Shown: positions 7,737-17,507 of the stretch, in pieces | How positions within the stretch are numbered: the stretch's first letter is position 1 | Layout: every line of letters begins with the position of its first letter | Source of the DNA: CBDBUR01 sp965209065 | GTDB taxonomy: Bacteria; Pseudomonadota; Alphaproteobacteria; JAPOUT01; G958296285 | Direction of reading: 5' to 3' | Assembly: GCA_965209065.1 (NCBI GenBank) | Contig: OZ242373.1 | Location: forward strand, 1,302,001 to 1,366,000 | Length of the DNA stretch: 64,000 nt | Position numbers and translations under genes: made by a program | Notes under the pieces: generated by a model | Seen by the model: only the letters and a program-made list of their open reading frames with translations | Told to the model about the DNA's origin: nothing | Database searches by the model: none

Positions 7737-10646
7737 ATGGAAACTGGGATAATGGAAAATGTTTTAACCACACATTTAGGCGATGATCTGTTAAATAAAC
7801 TAGCAGACGCTCTGCTCGCGAATGATCCTATCGTGAGCGGCAAAGAGCAAACACCTCTCCATGAAAAAGTCATCGCGCTACCGACCAAGCGTGCTTGCAT
7901 TCACTTTACCGACCTCCTCTTACAAAAGCGCGATGCGCTCTTGTTGCCCGCCGTTGTTCCGCTCGGTGATAGCGATGCGCTCGATGATATTATTCTTGAG
8001 GGCATTGAGGAACACCTCATCGCTTCGCCGAACGCCATCACGCCTATAGAGCGGCATCTTATTCTTACTGCGCTTATCCAAAAGGCCGGCTTGCCCCAAA
8101 AAACACGACACCTCCATAGTAGCCCGTCGCACCAGTCGGGGTTAGCGCTCGCCCTCGCGCAGTTCCTCGACATAACCGACAGGGCTGAAATCAATAGAGC
8201 GGAATTGAAAAATCTCGTGCCCGATAATCTCGCAGAGCATTGGCAAATCGTGCTCGACTACCTCAACATCCTCGTTGATGCTTGGCCTAACTACCTCAAA
8301 GAAACAAAACAAAATGATGTCGTTGTTGCGCGCAATCACATCTTGCGCCGCTTCGCCGATAACCTCCATAACCTTAATCGCCCTTTCATTATCGCCGGCT
8401 CCACCGGCTCGCAAACCGCAACCGCCTATCTGATAGAAAAAACTATTCAATATAAAAAGGGAATCGTCATCTTGCCCCCGCTCGACCTCGACTTGGAGGA
8501 AGACACTTGGGAAGCTTTGCCACCCTCTCACCCGCAATTTGGTCTTAAATCTCTGCTAGACAAAGTGAGCCTCACGCGCGCGCAGGTGCGCACATGGGAT
8601 AAAACAGCGCAAAGCCCGAAGACTCTTTTTATGCGCGCGGCGTTTCACCCCGCCAATGTTCCCCACGCACCTATTGATAAAAAAGCACTGGCGGCAGCCA
8701 CCCAAAACATCGAGCTCATTGAAGCAAACAACCACCGCGAGGAAGCCAGCGCCATTGCTATGATGATGCTTAAAAATCTAAAGGAAAACGATGGGCTGAA
8801 AATCGCGCTCATTACGCCTGACCGCACGCTCGCGCATTACGTGCGCGTTATCCTTAAACGATTCGGCGCGGAAATAGATGACGAAGCCGGGCAGCCCCTA
8901 ACCCAAGAGCCGAGTTTCATCTTCCTAAAACTCATTGCTGAAATGCTTGTTGAAAATTTTTCTTTCCTGCCTCTTTTGAGTTGCTTAAAACACCCGCTTG
9001 CTTTGGCGGGGTTGGGCGAAGGCGTGCTGCGAAATAAAGCGCGCCACCTTGAATACGACTTGCGCAGTAACACTTGCACTTTACAAGACAACCATATAGG
9101 GCTAGATGCCTATCCTAAAGAACATCAAGACTTGGTGGATATAATAAAAAAAGCTCTCGCGCCTCTGCTTGCTTTGCGTGATAAAAGAAATATCACCTGT
9201 AGTGTTTTGCTTGAAGCTCATATCCAGTGCGCTGAAAATTTAGCCGCGAGTGATAGCCAGTCGGGTGCTGAATTGCTTTGGCAACATAACCAAAGCACAC
9301 AGAGACTCGCCGAACATATCGGCGTGCTGCTTGAGGAAAAAGAACTGCTTGATGGGCTTGGCTCTATTCCGCTAAACGACTACCCAAATTTGTTTGAATC
9401 TTTCTTCGCGACAGCACCTGCCGTGCGACCCAACCGAGCGCTAGGCGCGCAACTTCATATTTGGCAACCCGCCGAAGCAAGATTACAAAGGGCTGACTTA
9501 ATCGTGCTTGGAGGACTCAATACGGGTGTTTGGCCGCAACATCTCACCGCCGACCCGTGGCTAAGCAGAGCCATGCGCAAAAAACTTGGACTCGAAGAAC
9601 CCGAAACGCAAATCGGCTTGAGCGCACACGACTTCACCGAAGGACTCTCCCATTCTAAAGTGCTTTTAACGCGCTCGAAAAAAGATGCTGGAGGGAATCC
9701 GCTTGAACCATCTCCTTGGCTGCTGCGAATTAAAAATCTATTAGAAAGCGCGCAAATGAAATTATCCGCGCCTGAAAACTTTACCCAATACTTATCCAAT
9801 TTTTATCACAAACCAATGCAGCTTATAGACAGCACCTTGCCAACCCCGCCCTTGAACGCGAAACCAACAGAAATATCAGCAACCGCTTTTACCAAATTAC
9901 TAAATAATCCCTATGCTTTTTACGCCGAATATATCTTACGGCTTAAAGAGCTGCCTCCCTTTTCGATAGACCCGCAAGCTGTCGAGCGCGGCTCTCTCAT
10001 TCACGATATTTTACAAGCCTTCGTTGAAAAATATCCTAACACCCTACCCAAAGATGCCGAACAAAAACTCATCGCCTTAGGCAAAAATTATTTTGACAAT
10101 AATAGCCATCCTATTGTGCGGCTTTTTTGGAAAGAAAAATTTATCGCGATGGCAAAAGAATTCATCTACTTAGAAAAAAATATCTTGCGCGCTACATCAC
10201 ATAAAATTTTTACCGAAATTCAAGGAAAATACACCCTCCCTATCAATGATGTCCCCATCACGCTTAGAGCAAGAGCAGACAGAATTGACGCCAACAGCAA
10301 AAACGCAATCATTTATGATTATAAAACAGGCGCAAAACCCGTGAAAAATATCGAAAAAGCACCCCAATTACAATTTGAAGCTTTTATCCTCCAAAATGGC
10401 GGGTTTGAGGCACTCGCCAGTGCCTCAAGCGCGTGCCCAAGCACCTGTGAGGTCGCCTACATTAACCTCAAAGAAAAAACCGCCGCAAAAATGATAGACA
10501 AACGAGAATTCCACATAACAGAAATCCAAACGCTCATTACAACCCAATTAAGCCGATACCTGTCTGACACAATGGAATGGGAGGCAAACGAAAATGCTCC
10601 CTACAAAACCTATCACCATCTAGCGCGGATAAAAGAAAAACAATGA
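7737..10646 (+). CDS. addB: Double-strand break repair protein AddB
   Basis: Second subunit of the AddAB helicase-nuclease, which resects double-strand breaks for RecA-dependent recombination. The 969-residue protein has the degenerate helicase fold of alphaproteobacterial AddB, including ALPTKRACIHFTDLL near residue 45. A C-terminal nuclease domain contains RGSLIHDILQAFV, ARADRID and the catalytic IIYDYKTGAKP near residue 860. The true start may be 7752, where a second in-frame ATG lies. Its TGA overlaps the addA ATG as ATGA, which indicates coupled translation. Confidence 0.94.
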   Translation: METGIMENVLTTHLGDDLLNKLADALLANDPIVSGKEQTPLHEKVIALPTKRACIHFTDLLLQKRDALLLPAVVPLGDSDALDDIILEGIEEHLIASPNAITPIERHLILTALIQKAGLPQKTRHLHSSPSHQSGLALALAQFLDITDRAEINRAELKNLVPDNLAEHWQIVLDYLNILVDAWPNYLKETKQNDVVVARNHILRRFADNLHNLNRPFIIAGSTGSQTATAYLIEKTIQYKKGIVILPPLDLDLEEDTWEALPPSHPQFGLKSLLDKVSLTRAQVRTWDKTAQSPKTLFMRAAFHPANVPHAPIDKKALAAATQNIELIEANNHREEASAIAMMMLKNLKENDGLKIALITPDRTLAHYVRVILKRFGAEIDDEAGQPLTQEPSFIFLKLIAEMLVENFSFLPLLSCLKHPLALAGLGEGVLRNKARHLEYDLRSNTCTLQDNHIGLDAYPKEHQDLVDIIKKALAPLLALRDKRNITCSVLLEAHIQCAENLAASDSQSGAELLWQHNQSTQRLAEHIGVLLEEKELLDGLGSIPLNDYPNLFESFFATAPAVRPNRALGAQLHIWQPAEARLQRADLIVLGGLNTGVWPQHLTADPWLSRAMRKKLGLEEPETQIGLSAHDFTEGLSHSKVLLTRSKKDAGGNPLEPSPWLLRIKNLLESAQMKLSAPENFTQYLSNFYHKPMQLIDSTLPTPPLNAKPTEISATAFTKLLNNPYAFYAEYILRLKELPPFSIDPQAVERGSLIHDILQAFVEKYPNTLPKDAEQKLIALGKNYFDNNSHPIVRLFWKEKFIAMAKEFIYLEKNILRATSHKIFTEIQGKYTLPINDVPITLRARADRIDANSKNAIIYDYKTGAKPVKNIEKAPQLQFEAFILQNGGFEALASASSACPSTCEVAYINLKEKTAAKMIDKREFHITEIQTLITTQLSRYLSDTMEWEANENAPYKTYHHLARIKEKQ

Positions 10647-13600
10647 CCACAGAAACGCACAACATAGAAACACGCAATCAAGAACAAAAAGACGCCTCAA
10701 ACCCAAAACAATCCATTTGGGTCTCCGCCCATGCTGGCTCAGGAAAAACATTTATTTTAATCGATAGACTCACGCGGCTTTTACTCAATGACGTGCCAAT
10801 GGAAAAAATTCTCGCTATCACTTTTACCAAAGCCGCCGCAAGTGAAATGTCTATTAGACTCTATGAAAGACTCGGCAAATGGACTTTATGCTCTAACGAA
10901 GAGCTAACCGCAGAGCTAACCGCTTTAGAGGGCGCGCCGCCCAGCAAAGAAAAACTTGAAAAAGCACGCATGCTATTTTCTCGCACTCTAGAAAAACAAG
11001 AGCAAAGCCACATTCAAACCATTCATAGTTTTTGTCAGTCCGTGCTGAAACGCTTTCCAATGGAAGCAAGGATCTACCCTAACTTTCAAGTCATTGACGA
11101 TTACGCCCAAAATGCTCTGTTAAAAGAAGCGCAATTCAATGTGTTAAATAACAATCAGTTTGACCAAGAAGCCATGAAAGTGATTACACAAAATATAGAA
11201 AGCAGTGTGTTTGAAAAAATTTTCTCCGAAATAATAAACCATAAAAGAAAAATTGAAATAATGCTTGAAAATTATTCCAAAAACCTCGAACAATTGGCGC
11301 AAGAATGGCACGTGCCACGCAATAGCTCGGCGGACACCATAAGGGAAAAAATCCTCTCCGCGCGACCTAAAAATATAGAAAAGGAACTAAAAGACAATAA
11401 AAAAATTACCTTTCTTGATGACTACATCAATATCTTTCTTACCCAAAAACTTGAACCAAGAAAAAAACTCGCCGACTCTCTGCGGGCAGAGCAAGCGCGC
11501 GTTTTTGACTTAGTAGAAAAAGCTAACTTGCTAAACGCTTTTCAATTTACCCATGCAGTTTTACAAGTAGCCGATGCTTTCTTAAAGGAATTCAGCAGAC
11601 TCAAGGCGCAAAAGGGCTTCTTAGACTACGATGATTTAATCCACAAAACCCTAGACCTTTTCCAAACACACGAAGCGGGGCTGTGGGTGCTCTATCGGCT
11701 AGACGGCGGCATCGACCACGTCCTCATTGACGAAGCGCAAGACACCAATAAAGAGCAATGGCAACTCATCGAAAAATTGACCGAAGAATTTTTCGCCGGC
11801 CAAAGTTATAAAGAACAAGATTGCTCTTTGTTTGTTGTCGGCGATGCCAAGCAGAGCATCTTTAGCTTCCAAGGCGCCGAGCCCGATGGCTTCGCTAAGT
11901 GGCAAGCCCATTTCGCGCGGCGCGCGCAAGAAGCGCAAAAGCCCTTCCGTGCCATCGACTTAACCTATTCCTTTCGTGCCGCGCCGCAGTTATTAAAGCT
12001 CGTTGATAAAATGCTTGAAGGTCTTTCGCTAAGCCAAGAAAAAATGGCGCTTGTGCCCCACCAAGCCCACCACACCGAAATGCCGAGCCACATAGAAATT
12101 TGGCAGCCCTTCACTAGCGAAAAAGACGAAAAACCCGAAGCCGATGAGCAACTGGTCGAAGCTATCGCGACAAAAATAAACACCCTATTAAAAGATAAAG
12201 AAAACAAGGCTGAAGATATCTTAATCCTGTTGAGAAGGCGTAACGCTTTTGTTGATACCTTGATAACAAGTCTTAAAAAACATGGCTTGCCGGTTGCTGG
12301 CTCCGACCGCCTCGTGTTAGCGCAGGAGCTGGTTATACAAGATTTGCTTTCGCTCGCCAAGTGGGTGCTGCTGCCGCAAGATGACCTCGCGCTTGCTGAA
12401 GTGCTCAAAAGCCCCCTGTGCGCTTTGAACGAGAGCCAGCTTATGTCCTTAGCCATCGGGCGCGGAGACATAAGCCTATGGCAAAGTTTAAGCGTCCAGC
12501 GTAATGAATTTTTTGAAATTTTTGATTTTCTCTCTAACTGCTTGCGCCACGCTGATTTTACCACGCCGTTTGATTTCTTTAGCAATCTATTGGAAGTAGA
12601 GAATAAACGCTCGCATTTCGTTGCGCTTTTAGGCACAGATGTTCACGACCCTTTAGACGCTTTTCTCAACTTAACGTTAAACTATGAGGCGAACCACACG
12701 CCATCGCTACAAGGCTTCGTAGAGTGGTTTTCCAACACAGAAGCTAAAATAAAGCGCGATATGGAGCGCGGATTAAACGAAGTGCGTCTCATTACCATTC
12801 ATAGCGCCAAAGGACTTGAAGCAAAAATTGTTTTCTTTATTGATATTCCCGCTAGTAGCCCAAGTAATTATTTTTTACCCATTAATGAAGTTCCCTTTTT
12901 CAAATCTTCTGCCCCCTCCACCAGCCATTTACAAGAGGTAAAGGATAAAATAAAAACACAAGAAGGATATGAAGAGAGTCGCTTGCTTTATGTCGCACTA
13001 ACAAGAGCGAAAGAACAGCTTTATATTTGTAGTTATAAAAAACCTTTCCATAAACCATCTTGGTTCGACACAATCGCACAGCAAGCAGATAAAAATTTAA
13101 TTGTGCCTCATCATAAAACAGAAGCCACTTCAATAGAGAAGGTAAAAGAACAAAAACCCGCCGCCTCAAAAAGCACATCGCCATCAAAAAGCACATCACC
13201 ATCAAAAAACACATCATCGGACGAAACAACCCTGCCTGCTTTTTTGACAGAAAAACTTATCTTAAAAAAACAAACAAAAACACAGCTAAACCCTTCCACC
13301 CTTTGGGCGAATGAAAAGGATAAAACAATAACATCTCCACTAAAACCGCCGCCACAACAAAGTGCAGCAATGCGCGGCACGCTTATACACGAGGCTTTGC
13401 GGCGCGGCACAAAACTAAAGCGCGATGCCTTGATTCAATATCTCCAAGAAAGATTTAACACCGCCGCCACCGATAAGGAATATCAAGCGCTCGCTGACGA
13501 GGCACTCGCGTTAATAAAAAACAAAACCTTCGCCGAAATTTTTACCCCCGCCACAAAACAAGCCCTCGACGAAGTGCCTCTCCAAGCGAATTTTGGCAAC

Positions 13601-13921
13601 ACTACCCTCTCTGGCAAAATCGACCGCCTTCTGCTAGACCCGCAGGCAAAAGAAGCCATTATTATCGATTATAAAAGCGATTCGCGCGCCCGCGACCACG
13701 ACACTATCCCCGATGCCTATCAAGCCCAGCTCGCCGCCTATGCCCTGATGTTCGGCAAAGCCTTCCCCGATTTTCACCTGAAAACAGGCATTTTATGGGC
13801 ATCCATCCCGCGCCTAGATTGGCTAGACAAAAAAACACTTGAAAATCAGAAAAAAACCCTTATCTCAAAGATAGAAGACCACAACCATAAAGGAGAAAAT
13901 GATGACGCAAGCAATCACTGA
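10643..13921 (+). CDS. addA: Double-strand break repair helicase-nuclease AddA
   Basis: UvrD-family 3'-5' helicase with a C-terminal RecB-type nuclease; partner of AddB. Visible motifs in order: Walker A SAHAGSGKTFIL near residue 30, TFTKAAASEM, Walker B VLIDEAQDTNKEQW near 365, VVGDAKQSIFSFQGAEPD near 400, ITIHSAKGLEAK near 720, LLYVALTRAKE near 780, and the nuclease core GKIDRLLL followed by IIIDYKSDS near 1010. The start at 10643 overlaps the addB stop by 4 bases; the longer ORF beginning at 10577 lies inside addB. Residues 841-859 form an 18-bp tandem repeat of a Ser/Thr/Lys/Pro linker between the helicase and nuclease parts. Confidence 0.95.
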   Translation: MTTETHNIETRNQEQKDASNPKQSIWVSAHAGSGKTFILIDRLTRLLLNDVPMEKILAITFTKAAASEMSIRLYERLGKWTLCSNEELTAELTALEGAPPSKEKLEKARMLFSRTLEKQEQSHIQTIHSFCQSVLKRFPMEARIYPNFQVIDDYAQNALLKEAQFNVLNNNQFDQEAMKVITQNIESSVFEKIFSEIINHKRKIEIMLENYSKNLEQLAQEWHVPRNSSADTIREKILSARPKNIEKELKDNKKITFLDDYINIFLTQKLEPRKKLADSLRAEQARVFDLVEKANLLNAFQFTHAVLQVADAFLKEFSRLKAQKGFLDYDDLIHKTLDLFQTHEAGLWVLYRLDGGIDHVLIDEAQDTNKEQWQLIEKLTEEFFAGQSYKEQDCSLFVVGDAKQSIFSFQGAEPDGFAKWQAHFARRAQEAQKPFRAIDLTYSFRAAPQLLKLVDKMLEGLSLSQEKMALVPHQAHHTEMPSHIEIWQPFTSEKDEKPEADEQLVEAIATKINTLLKDKENKAEDILILLRRRNAFVDTLITSLKKHGLPVAGSDRLVLAQELVIQDLLSLAKWVLLPQDDLALAEVLKSPLCALNESQLMSLAIGRGDISLWQSLSVQRNEFFEIFDFLSNCLRHADFTTPFDFFSNLLEVENKRSHFVALLGTDVHDPLDAFLNLTLNYEANHTPSLQGFVEWFSNTEAKIKRDMERGLNEVRLITIHSAKGLEAKIVFFIDIPASSPSNYFLPINEVPFFKSSAPSTSHLQEVKDKIKTQEGYEESRLLYVALTRAKEQLYICSYKKPFHKPSWFDTIAQQADKNLIVPHHKTEATSIEKVKEQKPAASKSTSPSKSTSPSKNTSSDETTLPAFLTEKLILKKQTKTQLNPSTLWANEKDKTITSPLKPPPQQSAAMRGTLIHEALRRGTKLKRDALIQYLQERFNTAATDKEYQALADEALALIKNKTFAEIFTPATKQALDEVPLQANFGNTTLSGKIDRLLLDPQAKEAIIIDYKSDSRARDHDTIPDAYQAQLAAYALMFGKAFPDFHLKTGILWASIPRLDWLDKKTLENQKKTLISKIEDHNHKGENDDASNH
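13166..13219 (+). repeat. Three tandem 18-bp units inside addA linker
   Basis: Units at 13166-13183, 13184-13201 and 13202-13219 encode a repeated Ser-Lys-Ser-Thr-Ser-Pro motif. Copies one and two differ by a single base; copy three is more diverged. In-frame expansion of a flexible linker. Confidence 0.85.
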
Positions 13922-14219
13922 TGACGACTTCCAAGATAAAGTGCTCGGCGCGGACAAACCCGTGCTGGTGGATTTTTGGGCGGAGTGGTGCGGTCCCTGT
14001 AAGCAAATCGCTCCCATTTTAGAGGAGCTGTCCGCCGAAATGAGCGACAAGCTCATGGTCTCTAAAATAAACATCGACGAGAACCCGATGGTGCCATCAC
14101 AATTTGGCGTGCGCTCTATCCCGACCTTGATTCTGTTTAAGGACGGGGAAGCCGCCGCGATAAAAATCGGCTCGCAGTCTAAAGGCGACCTTGTCGCTTG
14201 GCTAGAGGAATCTCTTTAG
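13902..14219 (+). CDS. trxA: Thioredoxin
   Basis: Small dithiol reductase of the cytoplasm. The active site WCGPC lies near residue 31 within VDFWAEWCGPCKQIAP, and the cis-proline segment RSIPTLILFKDG follows near 72. Length of 105 residues is normal. AGGAG at 13891-13895 favours the second of two adjacent ATGs (13902 over 13899). The gene overlaps the 3' end of addA by about 20 bases and the 3' end of convergent folC by 18 bases. Confidence 0.97.
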   Translation: MTQAITDDDFQDKVLGADKPVLVDFWAEWCGPCKQIAPILEELSAEMSDKLMVSKINIDENPMVPSQFGVRSIPTLILFKDGEAAAIKIGSQSKGDLVAWLEESL

Positions 14220-15503
14220 AACATCACCCGCGAGCAGAAGCGAACCTGCAACCAAAATAAGCGGTTGAGGATTAGCGGGAATAATCGCTAACCCTTCTTC
14301 TAGCGTTTTCACTTCCTGCGCTTTTATGCCTAAGGCTTGTGCCTTCAAGTATAGCTCGTGCGCGCTATAGCCTTTAGCCCCCTCGCCGGGAACCGCCGCG
14401 CCATCGGGCAGAGGCAGGGCAAACAACCCGTCAAGTCTATCAACAAAATGGCTTAAAAAACCTTCGGCTGATTTTGTTGCGCGTAACGCGCAAAATAAAT
14501 AACAAGGACGCGATTTTTTCTCTTGTAATAAAAACTCTGCCAATATTTTGCCCGCCTCGTTATTATGTCCGCCGTCTAAATAAATTTCCCTATTGTTTAT
14601 TTTTATCTTCTCTAAACGAGCATGCCAACGTGCATTTGTTAATCCAGCCGCAAAAAATGTTTCGTCTTGCGGTAAGGATAACCATTTAGAAGCAAACAAA
14701 GCAAGGGCTGCATTTTCAATTTGATGGTCGCCGATTAAACTTGGCAGGGGAAGCTGATAGGTTTTATCCCCTTCTTTATAAGTAAAACCATTTTGGTTTA
14801 TTTGCGTTTGCCAATGGTGGGGTGCATAAAATAAAGGGCTTGCTTTGCTTTGTGCCTGCACTTTAACTTCATTAAACGCTTCTTCTTCTTGCGGCGCAAG
14901 AATAATCGGGCAATCAGGTTTGATAATCCCCGCCTTCTCAAAAGCAATTTCCTTTAAGCTATCTCCTAAAAAGGCTTGATGGTCGTAATCAATAGAAGTT
15001 ATCACGCTTAATAAAGGTTTCGGCACAACATTCGTGGCATCTAGCCTGCCGCCTAAACCGGTTTCTAAAATACAGAAATCAGCCTCTGCCTCACTAAAAG
15101 CTAGAAAAGCCGTGGCGGTCATCGCCTCAAAAAAAGTGAGCGGGTGCTTATCATTCGCTTCCTCAACACGCCGCGCGCAGGCTGTCATACGCGCGTCATC
15201 TATCGCCTCGCCGCGAAGCGCAATGCGCTCGTTAAAGCGCACCAAATGAGGCGAGGTATAAATATGCGCCGTCTGCCCCGATGCCTCGATGAGACTCAGC
15301 AAGAAAGCCGCAACCGAGCCCTTGCCGTTCGTCCCAGCAATATGAACCACAGGCGGCAAAGACCGCTCAGGCGAACCCAAAGCAAGCAATAAACGCTCTA
15401 GCCTGCCTAAAGATAAATCAATCATCTTAGGGTGAAGAGCGGCAAGGCGCGCAAAGGCATCGTCCATACCCTCAAGCCACGCTTGGTTATCGCTTTTTGA
15501 CAC
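14202..15503 (-). CDS. folC: Bifunctional folylpolyglutamate synthase / dihydrofolate synthase
   Basis: Adds glutamate to dihydropteroate to form dihydrofolate, then extends the polyglutamate tail of folates. The ATP-binding loop HIAGTNGKGSVAAFL lies near residue 50. SPHLVRFNERI and the LETGLGGRLDATNVV motif with the VITSIDYDH stretch follow, and LDGGHNNEAG lies near 305. It directly overlaps the end of trpA by 17 bases. In most alphaproteobacteria accD lies between these two genes; here it is absent. Confidence 0.95.
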   Translation of the reverse strand: MSKSDNQAWLEGMDDAFARLAALHPKMIDLSLGRLERLLLALGSPERSLPPVVHIAGTNGKGSVAAFLLSLIEASGQTAHIYTSPHLVRFNERIALRGEAIDDARMTACARRVEEANDKHPLTFFEAMTATAFLAFSEAEADFCILETGLGGRLDATNVVPKPLLSVITSIDYDHQAFLGDSLKEIAFEKAGIIKPDCPIILAPQEEEAFNEVKVQAQSKASPLFYAPHHWQTQINQNGFTYKEGDKTYQLPLPSLIGDHQIENAALALFASKWLSLPQDETFFAAGLTNARWHARLEKIKINNREIYLDGGHNNEAGKILAEFLLQEKKSRPCYLFCALRATKSAEGFLSHFVDRLDGLFALPLPDGAAVPGEGAKGYSAHELYLKAQALGIKAQEVKTLEEGLAIIPANPQPLILVAGSLLLAGDVLKRFL

Positions 15504-16290
15504 GCCCTATCGCCTCAACATGCTCTTTGACAAAGGCTTCGACATCGCCCCCTTGCGCTATCAGCTCTACCAGCGCAGAGCCAACCACAACTAAATCCGC
15601 TACACGTGCCGCATTCGCAGAATCTTCCGCCGTCTTAATCCCAAACCCTAAAGCAATCGGTAATTCCATTTTGTGCTTTTTTATTTCTTGCCGCAACCGA
15701 GCAAGCCTTTCCTCTACCTCGCTAAAATTAGGACGCGCCGCGCCCGTTGTGCCGGTGATGGAAACGTAATATAAAAAACCCTCCGCCGCTTTTAACAAAA
15801 CAGAAAATCGTTTTTCACTCGTCGGCGCAACCAAACGCACGACCACCAACCCATGCGCATGCGAAGCCGTGCGTAACGCCTCATCTTCCTCAGGAGGCGC
15901 ATCAACAATGATAACGCCATCGGCGCCCGCGCTGGAAGCATCACGCGCCCACGCCTCAAGCCCGTAAGCCAGAAGCGGATTATAATATCCCATCAAAATA
16001 ATCGGCGCTTGCGCGTGCGTCTCTCGCAAGGCGCGCACCAAAGCAAACACTTGCTCCATCTTAGCGCCCGATGATAAAGCGCGTTGGCTCGATGCTTGAA
16101 TCGCCGCGCCCTCCGCCATCGGGTCGGAGAAGGGCATGCCCACCTCAAGTAAATCAGCGCCCGCGTCTAAAATCTTTTTCGCCACAGCAACCGAGCGCTC
16201 ATAATCAGGGTCGCACGCCGTGATGAAAGCCGCAAAACCCGAACGCTCCTCTTGCTTCAGTCGCTCAAACAGCCGCGATAGTCTCGTCAT
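15487..16290 (-). CDS. trpA: Tryptophan synthase alpha subunit
   Basis: Cleaves indole-3-glycerol phosphate to indole and glyceraldehyde-3-phosphate, passing indole to TrpB. The catalytic glutamate lies in LEVGMPFSDPMAEG near residue 50 and the second catalytic acid in VIIVDAPPEED near 130. The phosphate-binding glycines are in ALGFGIKT near 215. 267 residues, normal. Its ATG overlaps the trpB stop by 4 bases, consistent with co-translation of the two complex subunits. Confidence 0.96.
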   Translation of the reverse strand: MTRLSRLFERLKQEERSGFAAFITACDPDYERSVAVAKKILDAGADLLEVGMPFSDPMAEGAAIQASSQRALSSGAKMEQVFALVRALRETHAQAPIILMGYYNPLLAYGLEAWARDASSAGADGVIIVDAPPEEDEALRTASHAHGLVVVRLVAPTSEKRFSVLLKAAEGFLYYVSITGTTGAARPNFSEVEERLARLRQEIKKHKMELPIALGFGIKTAEDSANAARVADLVVVGSALVELIAQGGDVEAFVKEHVEAIGRVKKR

Positions 16291-17507
16291 TCGCCGTCTA
16301 GCTCTTCATAACGTGCGAACGTGGCAATATCCTTATCGCCCCTGCCGCACATGTTCATTACAATAATTTTATCCCGCGCCAAAGAAGGTGCGAGCTTGAG
16401 AACTTGCGCTAAAGCATGAGACGGCTCAAGCGCAGGCAAAATGCCCTCTTGGCGCACGCAAATGCGCGCCGCCGCAAGCGCCTCGTCATCGCGCGCCGAT
16501 AAATATTTGACCCTGCCCTTGTCGCGCAGAAAAGCATGCTCAGGACCAATGCCCGGATAATCTAACCCCGCCGAGATAGAGTGCGCCTCTAAAATTTGAC
16601 CCTCCTCATCTTGTAAATAATAACTCTTGTTCCCGTGCAAAACGCCAACCTTGCCGCGCGCCAACGATGCCGCATGGGCACCGGTTTCTAGCCCCTTGCC
16701 CGCCGCTTCAACGCCAATGAGCTCTACTGCATCATTCAAAAAAGGATAAAAAAGACCTATCGCGTTAGACCCGCCGCCGATACAAGCAAGCAAAATATCC
16801 GGCAGACGCCCCTCCGCCTCTAGCATTTGCGCACGCGCCTCCTCGCCGATGACCGACTGAAATTGCCGCACCATCTCAGGATAGGGGTGAGGACCCGCCG
16901 CCGTGCCAATAATATAAAAACTATCTTTCACATTGGTGACCCAATCTCTTAACGCCTCGTTCATCGCGTCCTTGAGCGTTTGAGAACCCGCGCGCACCGC
17001 GCGCACTTGAGCGCCGAGCATTTTCATCCGCAACACATTTGGCTCTTGACGGGCAATATCACGCGCGCCCATATAAACCACGCACGACAGCCCAAACCGC
17101 GCCGCGACCGTCGCCACCGCAACCCCGTGCTGACCCGCGCCGGTCTCGGCAATGAGCCGCTGCTTGCCCTGCGAACGCGCTAACAAAACCTGACCCAAAC
17201 AATTATTGATTTTATGCGAACCCGTATGATTGAGCTCATCACGCTTGAAATATATTTTAGCCCCGCCGCAATAATCGGTGAGACGCTCGGCAAAATAAAG
17301 CGGCGAAGGTCTGCCAACATAATGCTTGAGAAAAGAATTAAACTCTTTTTGAAAACTATCGCTTTGCCCATAGCCATACCATGTTTCCTCTAACGCCATA
17401 AGAGGCGCCATTAAAGTCTCGGCGACAAACCTGCCGCCAAAAGAACCAAAATGACCCTCCCTATCGGGAAAGGCTTTTATATCGTTCGTTTCTTTTATCT
17501 TTTTCAT
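16287..17507 (-). CDS. trpB: Tryptophan synthase beta subunit
   Basis: PLP enzyme condensing indole with serine to tryptophan. The PLP lysine lies in NHTGSHKINN near residue 95. The EAGAGQHG-type gate motif appears as ETGAGQHGVAVA, and the phosphate-binding GGGSNAIG lies near 240. Length of 406 is typical. Part of the trpF-trpB-trpA run; its ATG overlaps the trpF stop by 4 bases. Confidence 0.97.
   Translation of the reverse strand: MKKIKETNDIKAFPDREGHFGSFGGRFVAETLMAPLMALEETWYGYGQSDSFQKEFNSFLKHYVGRPSPLYFAERLTDYCGGAKIYFKRDELNHTGSHKINNCLGQVLLARSQGKQRLIAETGAGQHGVAVATVAARFGLSCVVYMGARDIARQEPNVLRMKMLGAQVRAVRAGSQTLKDAMNEALRDWVTNVKDSFYIIGTAAGPHPYPEMVRQFQSVIGEEARAQMLEAEGRLPDILLACIGGGSNAIGLFYPFLNDAVELIGVEAAGKGLETGAHAASLARGKVGVLHGNKSYYLQDEEGQILEAHSISAGLDYPGIGPEHAFLRDKGRVKYLSARDDEALAAARICVRQEGILPALEPSHALAQVLKLAPSLARDKIIVMNMCGRGDKDIATFARYEELDGE

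Noticed and set aside
11965..12636. 223-codon open frame antisense to addA
   Set aside because: Its protein is low-complexity Ser/Arg-rich with no family features, while the addA motifs on the other strand are unbroken.
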